Assembly: GCA_946800325.1 (NCBI GenBank)
Contig: OX326961.1
Location: 5,372,655-5,436,654, forward strand
Origin: Luzula sylvatica
Lineage: Eukaryota; Streptophyta; Magnoliopsida; Poales; Juncaceae
Direction: 5' to 3'
DNA length: 64,000 nucleotides
The notes under the pieces were generated by a model. The model did not search any database and was not told where the DNA came from. It saw only the letters and a list, made by a program, of their open reading frames with translations. How positions within the stretch are numbered: position 1 is the first letter of the stretch; every line of letters starts with the position of its first letter. A program made the translations under genes and the position numbers. Shown here one piece after another: positions 22,714 through 34,820 of the stretch.

Positions 22714-23893
22714 GAATAACTCGTATTCCTTCACCAGTAAATAGACACTCTTTAATCAATCAAATGATACTTTTATATGCATGAAAGGACAAGTTTCTAG
22801 AAGATTTGATCAAAAGATGTGTCTCCTGCAGAATCAGCAGACACAATTTCACTAAACTGGAATTTCTACCGACTTAGTTCCGTAATAACAGGAACTTTCT
22901 GAACAAAACTTCTAGATGATCTTATCACCTTTCCAAAAAATCCGAGTTTATCCAATTTGGATATCCAGTCCGAACGTTATGCTAGTTTTAGTAAACGTTC
23001 GCATCCTTTCGTCGAACTGCCACAACCTTTCGTGTATTTCATTAGAATGAACGTCCTACGTTATTCAAATGATTTTCCACTGAATATGAAAGTTGTAGAT
23101 AATCCAATTATCTAACTTATGAGAGTTGAATCATCCAAATCGGTGTTCGTATGCGAAATTTATGTCTGTTTTAGTAAAATTATTCCAAACAGATTTTTCC
23201 TAAAATCTTATCTTATCAATCTAATTATGTATATCATATATACATATGTGCATCTAATACACATGTTATATTTCTATGAACTACCATGTTCATATATCCT
23301 TATACGTACGATTTTACCGTAGATGTGAAACTGCATTTCCTTCAGTCGCCCACTCAATTTTATATCTACGTAAAACGTACTATACATATCATATATATGT
23401 ATAATTTTTAGAGAGTTTATGTATATCCTATATACTTATTGTTCAAGCCCGACTTGTCTCATTTCTATGTGTGACCGTGTAGGTTCAACTTAACGAGCGG
23501 GATCTAGTCACTCTATCATGGCTACCCATGTTAAATTGAATTTAAATGACTTTCATCATTTATACCTAATCTCGATATACGATTTTGGTTCTCTTGTCCG
23601 CGATATCCGTCAATGACGAGACATGGTGATAGTCATCCCCTTTATGTAATTGACTTAATGTTTTTCCGATTTCTCATGAATTAATTTAACAATTGATCAA
23701 TATCAATTTGTGCACATGTTAATTTAATTCAATCGGTGGCCAACAAAATATCTATTTCTTTCGAAATGAACAATTCCTATCTTGATAATCACATTAATAT
23801 TCATATTTCGTGACACACCCAATGATAGTCTTATTACCCATTTACGGAATAATGTTAACTATATCAAAGTATGCAACTACGTATAAAAATTAA

Positions 23894-24195
23894 GAGGCCA
23901 TTTACTGTACCCCCAAAATCCATCACCACATCCTTGATACCCTATCCATCTCCCAAAAATTACCCACTCGATTAACAATGCTTCGAATTAACAGTTAATT
24001 GAATTAATGAATTATTAGGTACTAATATGAGGTGTTAATTTACTCACAATTAACTGTTAATTCGAAGCATTAATTAATTTGGAGAAAGAGTGGGGTGCAA
24101 ATTGGAGTTGGGGATTAACACCCAACCCAAAAAAACCAAAAGGTATTAGGATCGTGGGTGTGGTGATGGGTTTTGGGGGCATGGTATAATTTCCC
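23894..24195. mobile_element. Mutator-like MITE, 9-bp TSD AAAAATTAA
   Basis: The ends begin GAGGCCATTTACTGTACCCC and, inverted, GGGAAATTATACCATGCCCC; both continue as CCAAAAYCCATCACCACAYCC, giving inverted repeats of about 45 bp. AAAAATTAA flanks both sides (23885-23893 and 24196-24204). Nine-bp duplications are typical of Mutator-like elements. Inside, ATGCTTCGAATTAACAGTTA and its inverse form a second, perfect 25-bp inverted repeat. There is no coding sequence. Confidence 0.85.
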
Positions 24196-24787
24196 AAAAA
24201 TTAATCAAGTGTTATCTCAAGTATGAAGCTACCAAAACCTATTCGTTGCGATTCATTTTTAATGACTAAACCATGTTATGAATTCGCACCTTTTGGTCAA
24301 GTCCATACATATCAACTATATGTAACTATATTCCCGATTTGACCCGCTCTTTTGTCAATGATTAGTAAATCTGAATCATCACCTCGGCAAACATACTAAT
24401 CATGTTAGTCTATTATCATATAATATAATATATTTAACTCATTAAATATCCTAATCATAAATAGGGACAATTTCGAAATATATACTCTTATTAAATTTCG
24501 TTTTAAATAACATTTATTTTAAGTATTTAATATATGACGTATTTACTTAGTAAATCTTATTATACTAAACGCTCATATTTCGAGATATAAATCTGGATTA
24601 ATATAACTAATTATATAACCCCACACACAAGTTAAAATAAAGCTAAATTGTAGAATAAACAAAACTAAATATTTTATTAAATCAAAATAAAAAGTTTTTA
24701 CATTTATTGATTACATTTATTTATAGAACTAATAATACATCGTTTACGAAATTACTAAGGAATATTGGGACGAGATAGCTAATATAA

Positions 24788-25665
24788 TCCCTAATTCAAT
24801 TCCTCCTCTAGATATCTTAAACCAATGTTGCGAGTATGCCTATCATGCTTGGCTTGAGCTAATGATTTCGTAAACGGATCCGCCACGTTGTCGTCAGTAT
24901 TAACTTTCATTATGGCAACTTCCTTACGTTGCAAAATTTCACGAATCAAATGAAACTTCCGGAGAATATGTTTAGAACGGTGATGTGATCTAGGTTCTTT
25001 AGCTTGAGCGATCGCACCCGAATTGTCGCAGTATACGCCAATGGGTTTCATAATGCTTGGGACTACTCCAAGTTCCAGGATGAATTTACGCATCCAAATC
25101 GCTTCTTTTGCTGCTTCCGAAGCTGCGATATATTCCACTTCTGTAGGGAATCAGCTATCGTAGGTTGTTTGGAACTCTTCCAAACTACCGCACCGCCATT
25201 TAGACAAAACACATAACCTGATTGAGATCTAAAGTCATCAATACATGTTTGAAAACTAGCGTCGGTATATCCTTTAATGATTAGCTCTTCACTAGTACCA
25301 CCATACACGAGAAAGAGATCCTTTGTTCTACGTAAGTATTTAAGGATAGATTTAACCGCAATCCAATGTGCTTCACCAGGATTCGATTGATAGCGTGAAA
25401 CAACGCTTAAGGCATATGATACGTCTGGACGAGTACATATCATGACATACATGATGGATCCTACCGCCGAAGCGTATGGAACATCATACATTAATTTCTT
25501 ATCTTCAATCGATGTCGGACATTGATTTTTCGAAAAATTAATACCATGCGACATAGGTATAAATCCCTTCTTGGAATTTTCCATTGCAAATTTATGCAAT
25601 ACCTTGTCAATATACGTACTTTGACTTAAACCAAGGAGTCTTTTAGATCTATCTCTATAGATTTC
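24788..25665 (-). pseudogene. Ty1/copia pol: end of RT and RNase H
   Basis: The minus-strand frame reads IYRDRSKRLLGLSQSTYIDK, then YASAVGSIMYVMICTRPDVS, GYTDASFQTCIDDFRSQSGY and, after a shift, EYIAASEAAKEAIWMRKFI and RSKHILRKFHLIREIL. It ends ADPFTKSLAQAKHDRH and a stop. These are the thumb of copia reverse transcriptase and the RNase H domain, with DAS (catalytic Asp), the EYIA segment and the KH-I-x-x-x-F-H segment. A frameshift near 25130-25145 splits RNase H, and an in-frame TAA lies just upstream near 25660. Gag, protease and integrase are absent, and homology stops at about 25665. Not functional. The stop is 100-200 bp from the LTR-like region, as expected. Confidence 0.93.
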
Positions 25666-27603
25666 TTATCTTCAAATTGAAGTTGTATCATGTACCCAAA
25701 AATCTTCAAGGATTCAGTATGAACATTATTTCTCTCCCTTATACTTAATTATTTGTTGTGTTTTTTTTCATTTGAGGACCAATTTCCTTGGAGCTAATTT
25801 GTGTGTGGGTAAAATAGTGGGAGAGTCCGAAATCCAATAAAATATTCACGTTGGGCTGAGAGCATTGTTCGATTCACTTGATAAAGCCTGTGGAAAAATT
25901 ACTAAAGAAAAACATGTCATTATTAGCCTGTGTAAAACTGTAAGACGTTTTTTCATATATATCTCCAAGGTTTTATTTATTTGGTAATAAAGTATCTATT
26001 AAGGATCAATAATCAATATCATGCTTTACATGTTACATCGAGTTAATGGTTTCGTGATAGATTTTAAATGTAATCTCCACTCTCATTATTTACTTTACTG
26101 CTTAAACGAACGCTCTTTGGTCTCTAAAACATTTATCATTATGCCCTTCTCCTTTCTCGCCGTCTCTCTGCTTAAATCTATCAGGCTCAAAGATACTTTC
26201 ATTTATCATTATTTCTTGGCATCTAACTTCCAAAGATTAGAAAAGAGGTTTGAGCGTACCTTGCTCGAAAATGTTAGATTGGGCTGAGATGATAGTGTCT
26301 GATCTGATCACCACTATGATGAGAGTCCACTGATAGTTGGAGAGTCCCCAATCCAATGAAATGAGTTAGTTCTCCACATTGGGCTGAGTTTCATTTGAGC
26401 TGAGAGCATTGTTCGATTCAGTGAATTAACTGGTCAATTAATATTGTTGTTATTTTATTTGCAGCTGTTTTAGTAATCTTGTAAATCATGTTAGTTGCAG
26501 CTATTTATTTGCATAAATTAAGTGGACGATTTTAAACTGTTGGAATTTTCGCAAACATTTTATGCTCATTGTAAATTGCTAACTAAAAGCACAATTTGAT
26601 TCAGATATATGTCTTTTATGCTTTTATTTTGCTTCAAATAAATACATATTTGGTACTATGTATTGAATGTATTTATGGACTTGTATTGTCACAAATGGTT
26701 CGTGTATAAATTAAGTGAATGTATTTATTTTGCTTATTTATGTATTTTTGTTATGCAGGATAATGCAAGGAATGCAACTTTTGAGTGTACTTGCGCGAGA
26801 GCCAACTATCAAATTAAGTACCACACAAAGTGATTTAATTCAATCTTTCAACTTGTTGGAGTGGACGAGGAAGCCACATGCAAAGTTCATCTAAATTTTC
26901 TTGAAATTCGGTTAGAGTTTAGTTTTTTAGAAGTTTGATTAGAGTTTAATTTGACGATTAGAGTGTAGTTTGACGAAGTTCATCAAAATTTTCTTGAAAT
27001 TTGATTAGAGTTTAGTTTTTTTGAAGTTTGATTAGAGTTTAATTTGACGATTAGTGTGTAGTTTGACGAATTGTGATTTAATTGTGACACAATCTGATTC
27101 GACAGTTTTCATAATTGACAAATACAGAAACTTAAGACAAAGGAATCTTAATAAATCTTTTCTATTTTCTGTTCATTTTAGAAATTGATTCACACAAGAT
27201 ATTAATACAATCCAACAAATGCAAAATTCATACAAAATAATTGATTCACTTGTTAAACTTTTCATTTACATCTATTGAATCTGATAACCAACCAAAATTT
27301 CAAAATGGAGTTTGGTACAACACTTAAAAATAATATTTTTTAACATAAATATTTTTCTTATTCCTTCTTCATAAAACCAATTCCTAATTGATGGACATTA
27401 TTCAAATTAGCCCTCGAAGTTTTGAAATTTGTAAAAAATAAAGAATGTGTGTATAAGATTTGGCATCTCCGAATACTATTCTCCCAAATCTGATTTTCTT
27501 ATATGAGAAATCAAGTTTTGGAATCTTTCTTTACTTATTTTTTTATGAGAAATTTCATCGCAAAATGGAGTTTGGTACCATATAATAGAATATATAAGAA
27601 AAC
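25666..27603. other. Region without recognised genes, with local duplications
   Basis: A phrase of about 65 bp, GGAGAGTCC...AATCCAAT and TTGGGCTGAGAGCATTGTTC, occurs near 25822-25880 and again, interrupted, near 26338-26425. The 93-bp tandem repeat at 26883-27069 is listed separately. The 88-codon frame at 26021-26287 has no recognised relatives. Confidence 0.5.
26883..27069. repeat. 93-bp tandem duplication
   Basis: AAGTTCATC...TTTTCTTGAAAT starts at 26883 and 26976. Within each unit, TTGATTAGAGTTTA-type phrases recur, so the repeat is nested. Confidence 0.85.
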
Positions 27604-27853
27604 CAATGTTTTAAATAGCGTGTAGCGGCACGTAGCGTTTTGACGTTTAACTTAGCGGTTAGCGTTAGCGGGCGATATAGCGCCGCTTCACCATCGCAGC
27701 GGATTTTGATCAAAATTATTATTTTTATAATATTACAATATGCATATAAATACAAATTAGCGGCTCAATATTATTAATTAAATTGTATATAATGCTTAAT
27801 TATATCAACCTCACAAACTAAAATAAATTAAAAATTCATCTCTAAGAAAAATA

Positions 27854-27884
<31 letters not shown>

Positions 27885-27960
27885 GTAATTATAATAAGGC
27901 TATTAATAGTTGTTGTTGTGGTTATTATCTTATTCTTTCTACAATAATAACAACAACAAC

Positions 27961-28055
<95 letters not shown>

Positions 28056-28129
28056 TAATAACAACAATTATTATTGTATACGAATAATATTAATAATAAT
28101 AATTATTATTGTTATTATTATTTAGTACC

Positions 28130-28167
<38 letters not shown>

Positions 28168-28200
28168 TAATAATAATTATTATTATTATTATTATTATTC

Positions 28201-28235
<35 letters not shown>

Positions 28236-28624
28236 TTATTACAATTATTATGATTGTATAATGATAATAGTGATTATAACTATTGTTATTATTATTTAAT
28301 AACAATAATAATTATAATAATAATTATTATTATTATTTGTACAATTAATATTATTATTACTATCGTTATTTTATTATTATTGTTATTATTACTATTGTTA
28401 TTATGACCATTATTATGATTTTTATAATAATAATAATAATAAGCACGCTATAGCACCGCTACGGCCGCTATATTGGAATGCTTCATGCTATAGCGGTCCG
28501 CTATATCGTTGCAGCAGAAAAAAAAATGCTACATAGCTAAATCCTGAAGCGATGCAGCGTTTACCTTCAAAAATCCGCTATAGCGCGCTATAGCGACGCT
28601 ACAGCGGCGCTATTTAAAACACTG
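27604..28624. mobile_element. hAT-type element expanded by (ATT)n, TSD AAGAAAAC
   Basis: The termini CAATGTTTTAAATAGCG and CAGTGTTTTAAATAGCG (inverted) are nearly identical. AAGAAAAC flanks both sides exactly (27596-27603 and 28625-28632). Subterminal TAGCG/CGCTA repeats occur at both ends. The middle (about 27850-28440) is almost entirely ATT/AAT trinucleotide repeat on both strands. There is no transposase frame. Confidence 0.92.
27856..28440. repeat. Complex (ATT)n/(AAT)n microsatellite
   Basis: About 580 bp of ATT and AAT runs alternate in strand, with minor GTT and ATC interruptions. Adjacent runs are inverse to each other, so the tract can fold into long hairpins. It encodes only Asn and Leu runs. 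Confidence 0.95.
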
Positions 28625-28632
28625 AAGAAAAC

Positions 28633-29332
28633 TCAAATTAATTTCATGAACATTGTAATTTTACTGTTTGTTGTTTTTCAGTTTCACTCGCCATTTTGCA
28701 CATTAATACATATACAGAAGTTATGCGAGAAACAAAATTATTTTGCAAAAACACAAACATGGCTTTCATAAGTTCTATTCATAACTCCAATGAATTGTGT
28801 ACAAATTTGACTTTCTGTTTTTTCTATCCAGAATATTAGATTGAAGTGTATAAAAAAATGTTCTTTTGATCTCATGTTTCTACAGTAAAAACTTGATATA
28901 GGATACAAATAACTTCATTCAACTCAAATTATATCAGAATAATTCTTTTAACTATATCCATTGATTTATTCAAACAAAAAACTATACCCATTAAAGTTAA
29001 GAACATTTAGAAATTCAATTTCAAGTGAAGACAATATTTCCAAATAATCAAACCGAATCTTGCAACAAATTTTTTTTTTTTTCAAGTCCTTATCGGCTTA
29101 ACATTAAATTGCCATCAACCAAATCAAATCATTCTCTTCTTCACATTCTCACAACCAACCATGGCGAATTCTAATTCAACCTTTTGAAACTCTAGTCCAA
29201 ATTATTGAAACTAACATTTTTTTAAGATATTTATATTTATGTATGCATGTAGTAAATATATTAAAAATATTAAAAACATAATAATTATGGACTAATTTTT
29301 AATTGAGAAAAATAATTAGTAAATTAATTATG
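28633..29332. other. AT-rich region, nothing recognised
   Basis: No coding frame, repeat or terminus could be supported here. Confidence 0.5.
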
Positions 29333-30082
29333 AATAATGTCGTCCGCGCAATTGCGCGGGATGTTTTTTATATAATTATTTAAATAGAATTAACACGCAT
29401 GCGTTTGAACTAAATAAATCTAATCATGATATATTAACAAATATCATGATGTCAATAGATGCATAAGGTTCATGAAATTAGTCTATCGCAGATATTATTT
29501 TCTAATATAATTTGTATAAATATCATTTGCTTATGTGTTTCTAAAATCGATTAATATAATCATGACATATTCGCAAATTTTAATATGTATGTAAAATAGG
29601 AAACAAAGACCAAATGTAAAATAAGGAAAAATGATCAAAATTTAAAAAAAGACCGAAATGTAAATAAAAAGGACCAAAATGTAAAAAAAAGGTCCAAATG
29701 TAAATTAGAACTAAAAAGGACCAAAATATAGATAAAATGGACCAGAATATAAATAAAAAATATAAAAAAGGACATAAATGTAAATAAGAAAGGACCAAAA
29801 TGTTAATAAAAAGGATCAAAATGTAAATTAAAACAAAAAAGGACCAAAATATAAATAAAAAGGACCAAAATATAAATTCAAAAATGTAAAAAAGGACCGA
29901 AATGTAAATAAAAAGCACCGAAATGTAAATAAAAAGGACCAAAATATAAATTAAAACTAAAAAGGACCAAAATATATATAAAAAGGATCAAAATGTAAAT
30001 TAAAAAATATTTTTGTACACAAAAGTCCTTGATGGCGTGGAGACATATAATTGCAAGAATTTTCTCTACTTTATACATAAGA
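29333..30082 (-). mobile_element. Helitron-like element, copy 1
   Basis: One end carries the palindromic hairpin CCGCGCAATTGCGCGG (29342 region). It is followed by about 220 bp nearly identical to 51040-51290 (AACACGCATGCGTTTGAACT, ATCATGATGTCAATAGATGC), then the GGACCAAAATGTAAATAAAA minisatellite. The other end is GTCCTTGATGGCGTGG...CTTTATACATAAGA. On the minus strand that end starts TCTTATGTATAAAG, so it is TC-initiated. The CTAG expected after the hairpin has been lost in this copy. There are no Rep/helicase domains, so it is non-autonomous. The frames inside (29580-29942, 29878-30078) are minisatellite artefacts. Confidence 0.65.
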
Positions 30083-30109
30083 TAAAAGTAATGCCTAAAA
30101 CATGAAATA

Positions 30110-30425
30110 AATTATCAACGGTCATAATCAAAATATTGAAAATGACGAAATTACCCCTCAATGAATGTAGCTGAGTATTGTGGCCATTTTGAAGTAGTCT
30201 TCCGGGTATAATACTGATCTCCACCTCGTCGCACTCAAAAACCATTCCATTCTGCCCAAAACGCGAAAGAAATTATCAACATTTAGAATCAAAATATTGT
30301 AAATGACGAAAATACTCCTCGCCGAATGCAACTGAGTATCGTGGACATTTTTATGTAGTCTTGTGGGTTTAATTTTGCTCTCCATCTCCCTCGCACTCAA
30401 AGTCATTCCATTCTGCCTGAACGAA
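30110..30425. repeat. 161-bp tandem duplication
   Basis: ATTATCAAC...AATCAAAATATTG starts at about 30111 and again at 30272. Both units contain CTGAGTATYGTGGMCATTTT and end in CACTCAAA...CATTCCATTCTGCC. Units are about 85% identical. Confidence 0.85.
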
Positions 30426-30429
30426 CTCG

Positions 30430-31620
30430 TTTTGGTTGCACCAATCATAACCAAAATCATGGTCTCTAGTCAGGATAAAATTACCATATTACCCTGGTCC
30501 TGCCAAGGTCCCGAATTTGTTTCTCTCTTTTCGATTTCCGGAAACATAGCAAAGTCCCAACGTTTTTCCGAATCTGGTGTATTTATGACATATATTTCAA
30601 AAAAAACCCTGTCTTTTAAAAAAAATAGAATTATCACATATATCCCTAGTAAATATGAAACTTATATACCCGTATAAATATATGAAAATAATGATATAAT
30701 TTGACCAATATAAAAAGTCTATATTTAAAAAAAAACCAAAAATTTGCATGAATACCCCTACAAAAATCTGAAATTACCATATATAACCCTATAAAAATAT
30801 GAAAGTAATGATATCATATGAGAAATATTTAAAAAAAAAAATTGAAAAATATAATATATGTATGCTAATATAAATCGGAAATTAATGATATAATATGAGA
30901 AGTTGAGAACTATCACAAAAGGCTTGTATGTTTTAAAAAATTTGGAACTATGATGTATCCCTTACAAAAATGTATATCTTAATCTAAATCGAAAATTAAT
31001 GATATAATATGAGAAGTTGAGAACTATAACAAAAAGCTTCTATGTTTTAAAAAATCTGAAACTATGATGTATCGCCCTACAAAATACTAATTATCATATA
31101 TATCCCTATATAAATCTCAAATTGATGATATAATATGTGAAATAAAATAAAAATTGTATTTGAAAAAATAAAAAATTAGCATGCATACATCTGGAAAAAA
31201 CATAAATTATTATATTTATCCTTATAAAAAATTCTGAATTAATGATACAATATGAGAAATATTTTAAAAAATATGAAATTATCATGTATAACCTTACAAA
31301 ATATGATATTACCATATATACCCCTATAATAATCTTAAAATAATGATATCGCATGAGAAATATTTAAAAAGTCGTTACATTTAAAAAAACTGAAATTGGT
31401 ATAAGATAGAAAAATCTTAAAAAGCCCCTATATTTACTGAAATTTGCAAAAATAAATAAATTTATGAATAGTTTATGAACAGTAACAGTATTTATGAAGA
31501 GTACACATTTGAATTAAATAAACAAATCTGAAACTATGTTTTGAAAAATTCGAAACTACATTAAGTTGAGAACTATCACAAAAAGCTTCTATGTTTTAAA
31601 AAATTTGAAACTATGATGTA
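30430..31620. other. AT-rich degenerate repeats
   Basis: Loose copies of GATATAATATGAGAA, ACTATGATGTATCCC and TACCATATATACCCCTA recur with variable spacing. They look like short stretches of an old minisatellite. No gene is recognised. The 104-codon frame at 30363-30677 has no supportable product. Confidence 0.5.
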
Positions 31621-31621
31621 T

Positions 31622-32806
31622 CCCTCAACAGAAAAATATTAAATGGACCATAATGTAAATAAAAAAGGACCAAATTGTAAAAAATTAAAAAAAAAATTAC
31701 AAATAGGCCCCTGGCGACGTGGCTTAATGAGGGGGCAGCAAATTTTTTAATTTTAAAACTTTGAAGGACCAAAATGCAAATATAAAGGAGCAAAATGTGA
31801 AAAAAAGGAGCAAAATGTAATTTTTTTTAAAAAAGAAGACCAATTTGAGGCCCATGTACCAAAATGTAAATTTTAAAATTTCGAAGGACCAAAATGCAAA
31901 TATAAAGGACGAAAATGTAAAAAAAAATGACCAAAACGTAAATTGTTTTTAAAAAAGGACCAAAATATAAATAAAAAAGGATCAAAATGTAAAAAAATAT
32001 TTTTTTTTACAAATAGGCCCCTGACGACGTGGCTCATTGTGGGGGCAGCAAATTGTTCTACTTTAGTACTAAGTATAGATAGATATAGATTTGAAGGACC
32101 AAAATGCAAATATAAAGGACCAAAATGTGAAAAAAAGGAGCAAAATGTAATTTTTTTTTTAAAAAGAGGACCAATTTGAGTCCCCTGGACCAAAATGTAA
32201 ATTTTAAAACTTCGAAGGACCAAAATGCAAATATAAAGCACGAAAATGTAAAAAAAAGGGACCAAAATGTAAAGTTTTTTTAAATGCAAATATAAAGCAC
32301 GAAAATGTAAAAAAAAAGGACCAAAACGTAAAATTTTTTTTAAAAAATGACCATAATATAAATAAAAAATGACCAAATTGTAAAAAAATATTTTTTTTTT
32401 ACAAATAGGCCCCTGGCGACGTGGCTCATTGTGGGGGCAGCAAATTGTTCTACTTGAGTACTAAGTATAGATAGATATAGATTTGAAGGACCAAAATGCA
32501 AATATAAAGGACCAAAATGTGAAAAAAAAAAGGAGTAAAATGTAATTTTTTTTTAAAAAGAGGACCAATTTGAGGCCCCTGGACCAAAATGTAAATTTTA
32601 AAACTTCGAAGGACCAAAATGCAAATATAAAGGACAAAAATGTAAAAAAAAAGAACCAAAACGTAAAATTTTTTAAAAAAAATGACCATAATATAAATAA
32701 AAAAGGACCAAAAAGTAAAAAAATATTTTTTTTTTACAAATAGGCTCCTGACGACGTGGCTCATTGTGGAGGCAGCAAATTGTTCTACTTTAATACTAAG
32801 TATAGA
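31622..32806 (-). mobile_element. Tandem Helitron-like termini and minisatellite
   Basis: Blocks of GGACCAAAATGTAAA repeat alternate with a conserved terminal block, CGACGTGGCTCATTGTGGGG then AGTACTAAGTATAGA. The block ends at 32079, 32471 and 32806, so unit lengths are about 392 and 335 bp. A fourth, less complete block lies at about 31710-31750. On the minus strand each terminus begins TCTATACTTAGT. Head-to-tail terminal units suggest repeated end duplication rather than separate insertions. Long frames here (31873-32376, 32450-32953) only reflect the repeat. Confidence 0.7.
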
Positions 32807-34392
32807 TATACAAATTTGAATAGGTTTCATGTTTACTTCTCTTTCCGTACATGCCCTGATTTGATTGTTAAAAATCAAATTTAAAAGACATGTCATGTTT
32901 CTCTTTTCCATCACTTTATACATTGAGACTTGGTCGGTATGGATTTGATGCATCTATCAATCATGTCTTTTTTTTATCTTCATCATTCATGTATATCAGT
33001 ATATCTATTAATATTCACTTCGAGTAAATCCACTTAACAAAGACACTTATCCTCCAAGTGATAATTATTAATTTATATATTCACTCTTAAACGTGATCTC
33101 CATCAAACTAATGTTGTTATACCTCTTTTAACTAAACTTTTAGAGTTATACACCACATCTTGTACTTTATCTTTTAGTGGATTTAACCCTAGTCGTACAT
33201 TCATACAAGGTATTTATGGAAGGATCAAATACAGGTAAAAAGTGTAGCAAAATTTTAATTTTTTTTTTCATGTCATAACCCAGGCCATGGGGGGCAGGAC
33301 AATTCTCGACAAAATACCATAGTATCATTGGGCCAGAAAAATATTAACCTAAACCTCAATTTCTAATGGGCCGAGAATACGAGGCTGCTAAAAATAAACA
33401 AGGAATTAATCTGCAATCAAATGAAGAGGATCAAATGGAGATCAATAAAAATTTTAAGCAATAAAATGTTCAAAAATAATGAGAGTAATGATCGTTGATT
33501 ATATTTTTATTTCAATATTTATAATTACAATTTCTTAATCTTTGAACATCTTATTCTCGAAAATCTTCTAAATCTTTCATATCTATTATTATTATTATTT
33601 CAATATTCCATTATGGAATTAACAATGGAAAAAATATTACAAAAATTTATAATGTAAAAACCATTTATAGACCTAATTAGAAATCAAAATTATCCTCCAG
33701 AGATGTCTCCCTAAATCCCGCTTTGTTGCTCACCTTAAAATATAAAAATTCAACAAGAACCAATTAAAAGTTGGGGAATTAACAATGAAAATAAAAAAAG
33801 AACACAGTAAAAGAACAAACTAAAGTTAAATTATAACAGTTGAATTTAAAGTTAAATTATAACAGGTGAAAAAAATCTATCACAAATTTGAACTTGGCAT
33901 CTTAGTATTCATTTATATATCACGATTTATGAACTTGGCATTCTTGTTTTATTTTAATTTTGACTAATTTTGAACATGTGCGATAAATTAAGTTGTTGAA
34001 ACTAATTTTTACATTGTTTATTATAAAAGAATTTTTTACAATTTTTTTTTATACAATTATAACAGTTCGTGTTTGTAGATTTATACAATTTTTTTTTCTA
34101 GATGGTTTGTCATTGAATTTTATATCAGCCATTTGTTGTGCTCGAATGCGAAAATAGAAATTTTATCCTTTTTCTGAAAATTTGTAAAAATCTTTTTTTT
34201 CGTAAAAATAAAATTTTAAAAAATCTTAAATTAGATTTTGCGAGTCAAGAAAGAAATGAAAAAGATGGGTCAATTCTAGCTAGCTAACTAAATGATGTAT
34301 TTCTTAGAAAAGAGTCCTGTGTAAGCTACGAATGCAAGCTTGGGATTTGCATTCCTTATCTGAATAAATCGAGAATTCATATCCTAAATCCC
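32807..34392. other. Region without recognised genes
   Basis: AT-rich sequence. It includes a short GC-richer piece near 33285 (CCCAGGCCATGGGGGGCAGG) with no further context. Confidence 0.5.
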
Positions 34393-34418
34393 AAACCCTA
34401 ATTCGGCCTACTATAAAA
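34393..34418 (+). promoter_or_regulatory. Telo-box and TATA box of a putative gene
   Basis: AAACCCTAA (34393-34401), a telo-box common in promoters of ribosomal-protein and other growth genes, is followed 10 bp later by CTATAAAATCCC (TATA at 34412-34418). A pyrimidine-rich leader follows, as in plant mRNAs. Confidence 0.6.
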
Positions 34419-34444
34419 TCCCTCCTCCTATCTTTTTCCCCGGC

Positions 34445-34820
34445 CTCCATTATTACCAGAGCTCTCCACCTCTTTCTCTTACAACCTCGCGGTGGCCGCC
34501 GCCATGAGAGAAACCGGAGATCCAGCTGGCCGGAACGAAGGCCTTGCACTTCTCCCTGTACTCGATCTCGTGAATACATCGAAGTCTCTCTCATTCCTCG
34601 TATCAAGTGCCGAAGCAAAACCCTAGCTTTCCAAACTCCATTAACAAGCCTGAAACTTGTTTCACTCGGTTCTGCCTCTTCAGATCTATTTTTCGTGCTG
34701 CGAGAACATGGCGGAACCACACAATGCAAGAAGAGCAGAGTCTTTGAAGAAGGAGTTGAAGAAGAAACAAAAGGAAGAGGAGAAAACTGATCAAGAATGA
34801 AGAAAAGGAGAACAAGGTCG
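34445..34820 (+). CDS. Putative first exon of an unidentified gene
   Basis: Downstream of the TATA box the sequence becomes GC-richer. The first ATG (34504) opens a 40-codon frame, MRETGDPAGRNEGLALLPVL..., ending at 34626. A second ATG (34708) opens a 30-codon frame, MAEPHNARRAESLKKELKKK..., ending at 34800, with a basic coiled-coil look. The second could be the true start, with the first as an upstream ORF. CAAG-GTCG near 34817 is a possible donor. I do not recognise the protein, and no further exon could be traced with confidence. It may be a 5' gene fragment left by a rearrangement. Minus-strand frames here (34304-34729) are overlaps. Confidence 0.35.

Larger units (their letters stand above)
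22195..24680 (-). mobile_element. copia LTR-like region downstream of pol
   Basis: On the minus strand this follows the copia pol stop codon at about 24790. It contains TGAGTGGGCGACTGAAGGAA-like sequence near 23350, a TATA box at 22706-22713, and then a GC-richer R/U5-like block with repeats of TTCGCWCGCACCTTTTCGC (plus-strand orientation) at 22370-22410. This order fits a 3' LTR. Exact ends were not fixed: I found no convincing TG...CA pair or 5-bp duplication. A Mutator-like MITE (23894-24195) is inserted in it. The open frames 22330-22623 and 22307-22549 are opposite-strand overlaps in the GC-rich block and are not considered genes. Confidence 0.55.

Noticed and set aside
27910..28125. Poly-Asn/poly-Leu frame
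   Set aside because: Translation of the (AAT)n microsatellite.
29580..32953. Long minus-strand frames rich in Phe, Trp and Leu that look like membrane proteins
   Set aside because: They are translations of the GGACCAAAATGTAAATAAAA minisatellite, read on the opposite strand. The same pattern recurs at 51.2-51.7 kb.
34304..34729. 141-codon minus-strand frame
   Set aside because: It lies antisense to the leader and first exon of a plus-strand gene with TATA and telo-box. Its Arg-rich, low-similarity sequence is an overlap artefact.
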